From an uncultured Dorea sp. (GTDB taxonomy: Bacteria > Bacillota > Clostridia > Lachnospirales > Lachnospiraceae), in contig CAJULU010000046.1 of assembly GCA_910587575.1 (NCBI GenBank), forward strand, positions 29,226 to 36,507: 7,282 nt of DNA. Reading direction: 5' to 3'. Positions 6,038 through 7,282 of this stretch are shown one piece after another. A program made the position numbers and the translations under genes. Each line of letters begins with the position of its first letter. Position 1 is the stretch's first letter. The notes under the pieces are model-generated. The model was not told where the DNA came from, did no database searches, and saw nothing but the letters and a program-made list of their open reading frames with translations.

Positions 6038-6290
6038 AATACCGGTTATGCACATCCTCTGCAAAACACATCAGATCCTTCACCTCAATTACCTTCCCTT
6101 CATAGATCAGCACATTCTCCGTTGCCGCCCGGGTATCCCCGAATCCATATCCGATACGTGATCAGTATTTCCAGATATGGTCACTGAGCCCGTTTCGCTC
6201 CATTGGTGCAGGCAGTGCATCGATATCTGTGTTAAATTTAGATCTTAACCGAAACAAATACCCGATATGAGGTATCCGTTTTTTTATCAT
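6036..6290 (-). pseudogene. Broken reading frame, family not recognised
   Basis: From an ATG at 6290 the frame reads 42 codons to a TGA at 6162-6164, then continues open for 41 more codons to a TAG at 6036-6038. The parts (LPAPMERNGLSDHIWKY, then SRIGYGFGDTRAATENV and LIYEGKVIEVKDLMCFAED) read as one protein-like sequence, as if a Trp or Tyr codon had become a stop. No ribosome site precedes the ATG, which lies just after the stop of another remnant. I do not recognise the family. It is probably the tail of a larger gene that has decayed, and readthrough is unlikely. Confidence 0.5.
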
Positions 6291-6291
6291 C

Positions 6292-6417
6292 TTATAATTT
6301 ACTAATTTCTTCCAGTGTCAAATCTGTAGCTTTTACGATTTGATCATGAGGCATGTTCATTTTTAAAAGATTCCGGGCAATTTCAATATCTCTTGTCCTT
6401 CCGTCCCCTTTCACACC
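6292..6417 (-). pseudogene. C-terminal remnant of an Rpn-like PD-(D/E)XK nuclease/transposase
   Basis: A 40-codon open stretch ends in TAA at 6292-6294. Its end, IEIARNLLKMNMPHDQIVKATDLTLEEISKL, in two pieces IEIARNLLKMNMPHDQIV and KATDLTLEEISKL, has the pattern of the C-terminus of Rpn-family recombination-promoting nucleases (a helix with ARNLLKMG-like residues, then a predicted helix-turn-helix such as ATGLSVEEIEKL). The frame is closed upstream by a TAG at 6418-6420, and no nuclease domain is found there. Either the gene was cut by an insertion or deletion near 6418, or it is an old fragment. Family assignment rests on a short motif only. Confidence 0.6.
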
Positions 6418-6456
6418 CTATCCGTTTGGAAAAGGCTCTTTTGTTGCGCTTTCCAA

Positions 6457-6651
6457 TCAGCTTTTTAAGAAAACTAAAAGGCGCAAAAAAAGCCCGCCCA
6501 CAAAAAATGCGGACAGGCAAAAAGGCACTGAAAAACTTATTAAGATGATTAGACAGTTCATACTTATGGGCGTAATTTCCCCCGGTGGTGGACGTGCTTT
6601 TTTTAATGTGTCAATGACCGTCGGATTTTGTCGATACGGTTTGTGCTTCAT
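6457..6651 (-). CDS. Small ORF with excellent ribosome site, function unknown (mobile-element region)
   Basis: A 64-residue frame starts at ATG 6651 after AAAGGAGGT with a 7-base gap, one of the best ribosome sites in the window. The first 30 residues are basic and proline-rich (KARPPPGEITPI); the remainder is strongly hydrophobic (about 32-62) and could be a membrane segment. A terminator-like hairpin (6485-6518) lies inside its last third, so the C-terminal part may be read by chance and the real product may be the truncated start of a gene that once continued. I do not recognise a family. The style of this stretch resembles noncoding borders of Firmicute conjugative elements, but no integrase, relaxase or attachment site is present. 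Confidence 0.4.
   Translation of the reverse strand: MKHKPYRQNPTVIDTLKKARPPPGEITPISMNCLIILISFSVPFCLSAFFVGGLFLRLLVFLKS
6485..6518 (-). terminator. Terminator-like hairpin on the minus strand
   Basis: On the minus strand GCCTGTCCGC pairs with GTGGGCGGGC (10 pairs, three of them G-U) around an ATTTTTT loop and is followed by seven T (6491-6485). It would end minus-strand transcription coming from the small ORF start at 6651. Confidence 0.65.
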
Positions 6652-6675
6652 GGCGGCTACCTCCTTTTAGCCGCC
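6652..6675 (-). promoter_or_regulatory. Hairpin presenting the ribosome binding site in its loop
   Basis: On the minus strand GGCGGCTA (6675-6668) and TAGCCGCC (6659-6652) form a perfect 8-bp stem whose 8-base loop is AAAGGAGG, the Shine-Dalgarno sequence. The stem ends directly before the ATG at 6651. Such a loop keeps the ribosome site exposed in a stable RNA and could also be a protein or small-RNA target. Confidence 0.6.
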
Positions 6676-6713
6676 GCTTTTGACAATGATACCGCGTCAT
6701 TCCTTGAGAAGAT

Positions 6714-6754
6714 AAAAAGAAACGGCGGCTTTGATTTTCCCAAAGCCGCCGTTT
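6714..6754 (-). terminator. Strong Rho-independent terminator, minus strand
   Basis: A perfect 14-bp GC-rich stem (6720-6733 with 6741-6754) with a 7-base loop is followed on the minus strand by TCTTTTT down to 6714. It would stop transcription arriving from the permease gene. Confidence 0.8.
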
Positions 6755-6784
6755 AATGATAGGCGTGTGAAAAGACCTCTGCTT

Positions 6785-6814
6785 GACGACGGCTTTTTTT
6801 CTTTTGCCGTCGTC
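6785..6814. repeat. Inverted repeat after the permease gene
   Basis: GACGACGGC (6785-6793) and GCCGTCGTC (6806-6814) form a 9-bp stem around a 12-base T-rich (plus strand) or A-rich (minus strand) loop. There is no T-tract after it on either strand, so it is probably an RNA 3'-end stem accompanying the terminator at 6714-6754 rather than a terminator itself. Confidence 0.5.
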
Positions 6815-6843
6815 CGGCAGATTTATATAAAACTTCCAATATT

Positions 6844-7282
6844 TTATTGGACATCAATTCTTTTGCTGTTGCGGTTAAATCCACTCAAAATAAAAATTGT
6901 AAGAGTTATGCAAAGAAGCAGTATAACTAAACTGATTGCCTTATTTCCGATCGTTGCTTTATAATATCCAGAAAGATTGAAAACCGCAGTAATAGGATAA
7001 GCTATTTTCAGAATTTCGGACATACTTGCAAACAGTCCGGCAAAGGAATAAATTTCAGCAAATACCAATGCCAGCCAATACCCTTTTTTCATGCGGGCTA
7101 CTAATGCTACAATCGGTGAAATAGCAAAAAATACGCCAATACCATTTACAAAATAGGTAAAAAGGAATCCCCACACTGTTTGAATAGATAATGTTCCGAA
7201 GTGCATTATGGCTTCAACTGCAAAAGTGATTACAAACAGCAGAAGATAAATCAAAATACTGAAAACCATTGCAACGATCATT
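6844..7282 (-). CDS. ABC-2 type transporter permease, lantibiotic/bacitracin-protection-like, 5' end outside window
   Basis: The frame is open from the right edge to TAA at 6844-6846 and gives 145 residues from an ATG at 7281, though the gene probably starts further right because such permeases have about 230-250 residues and six helices. Four hydrophobic segments are visible at about 4-26, 35-62, 68-87 and 114-134. The region FFAISPIVALVAR, GYWLALVFAEIYSFAGLF and YPITAVFNLSGYY resembles the C-terminal half of BcrB/SpaE/MutE-like permeases, which work with an ATPase to export bacitracin or lantibiotics from the membrane. The protein ends shortly after the last helix with a basic tail. The substrate cannot be told from this half; partner genes should lie to the right. 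Confidence 0.72.
   Translation of the reverse strand, partial: MIVAMVFSILIYLLLFVITFAVEAIMHFGTLSIQTVWGFLFTYFVNGIGVFFAISPIVALVARMKKGYWLALVFAEIYSFAGLFASMSEILKIAYPITAVFNLSGYYKATIGNKAISLVILLLCITLTIFILSGFNRNSKRIDVQ

Noticed and set aside
6353..6670. A 105-codon plus-strand frame across the mobile-element-like region
   Set aside because: It crosses the Rpn-like remnant, two hairpins and the small minus-strand ORF, with no ribosome site and a composition driven by A-rich runs.

Overview
The window looks like a chromosomal segment of a gut Firmicute of the Lachnospiraceae type (Blautia/Ruminococcus-like). The evidence is a LoaP-type NusG paralog heading a polysaccharide operon, an AAA/PD-(D/E)XK protein of a sort common in that family, GGAGG ribosome sites and moderate GC. 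The genus is an inference from protein resemblance and was not tested.

Positions 1-4103 (minus strand) hold the start of a surface-polysaccharide operon. In transcription order it has a divergent NusG-like gene (3540-4103), a LoaP-like antiterminator (2854-3387), a PglE-like sugar aminotransferase (1519-2820), a PglC-like phosphoglycosyl transferase (878-1531) and a sugar N-formyltransferase that leaves the window (1-881). The last three genes overlap head to tail. Together they suggest synthesis of a 4-formamido sugar and its loading as a sugar phosphate on undecaprenyl phosphate, with one or both NusG paralogs helping RNA polymerase read a long operon.

Positions 4064-4308 are the most interesting part. 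A near-perfect inverted repeat of 23 bp (18 bp exact core) encloses about 200 bp containing a textbook vegetative promoter, TTGATT-17-TATAAT. As read here, that promoter points away from the polysaccharide operon and runs at once into a strong hairpin terminator built from the right-hand repeat itself. If the segment inverts, the promoter faces the NusG-like gene and the operon, and the other repeat copy lacks the T-tract. This is the architecture of a phase-variable invertible promoter, seen here in the apparent OFF (or low) state. No recombinase gene lies in the window.

Positions 4327-6037 (plus strand) hold one gene with its own extended -10 promoter, encoding a 534-residue AAA-like ATPase fused to a C-terminal PD-(D/E)XK nuclease-like domain, ended by a hairpin that overlaps its stop codon.

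Positions 6036-7282 are accessory and decayed. They hold a broken reading frame with an internal stop, the C-terminal tail of an Rpn-like nuclease/transposase, a short mobile-element-like stretch with a small ORF and several hairpins, and the C-terminal part of an ABC-2 type permease resembling lantibiotic or bacitracin self-protection transporters.
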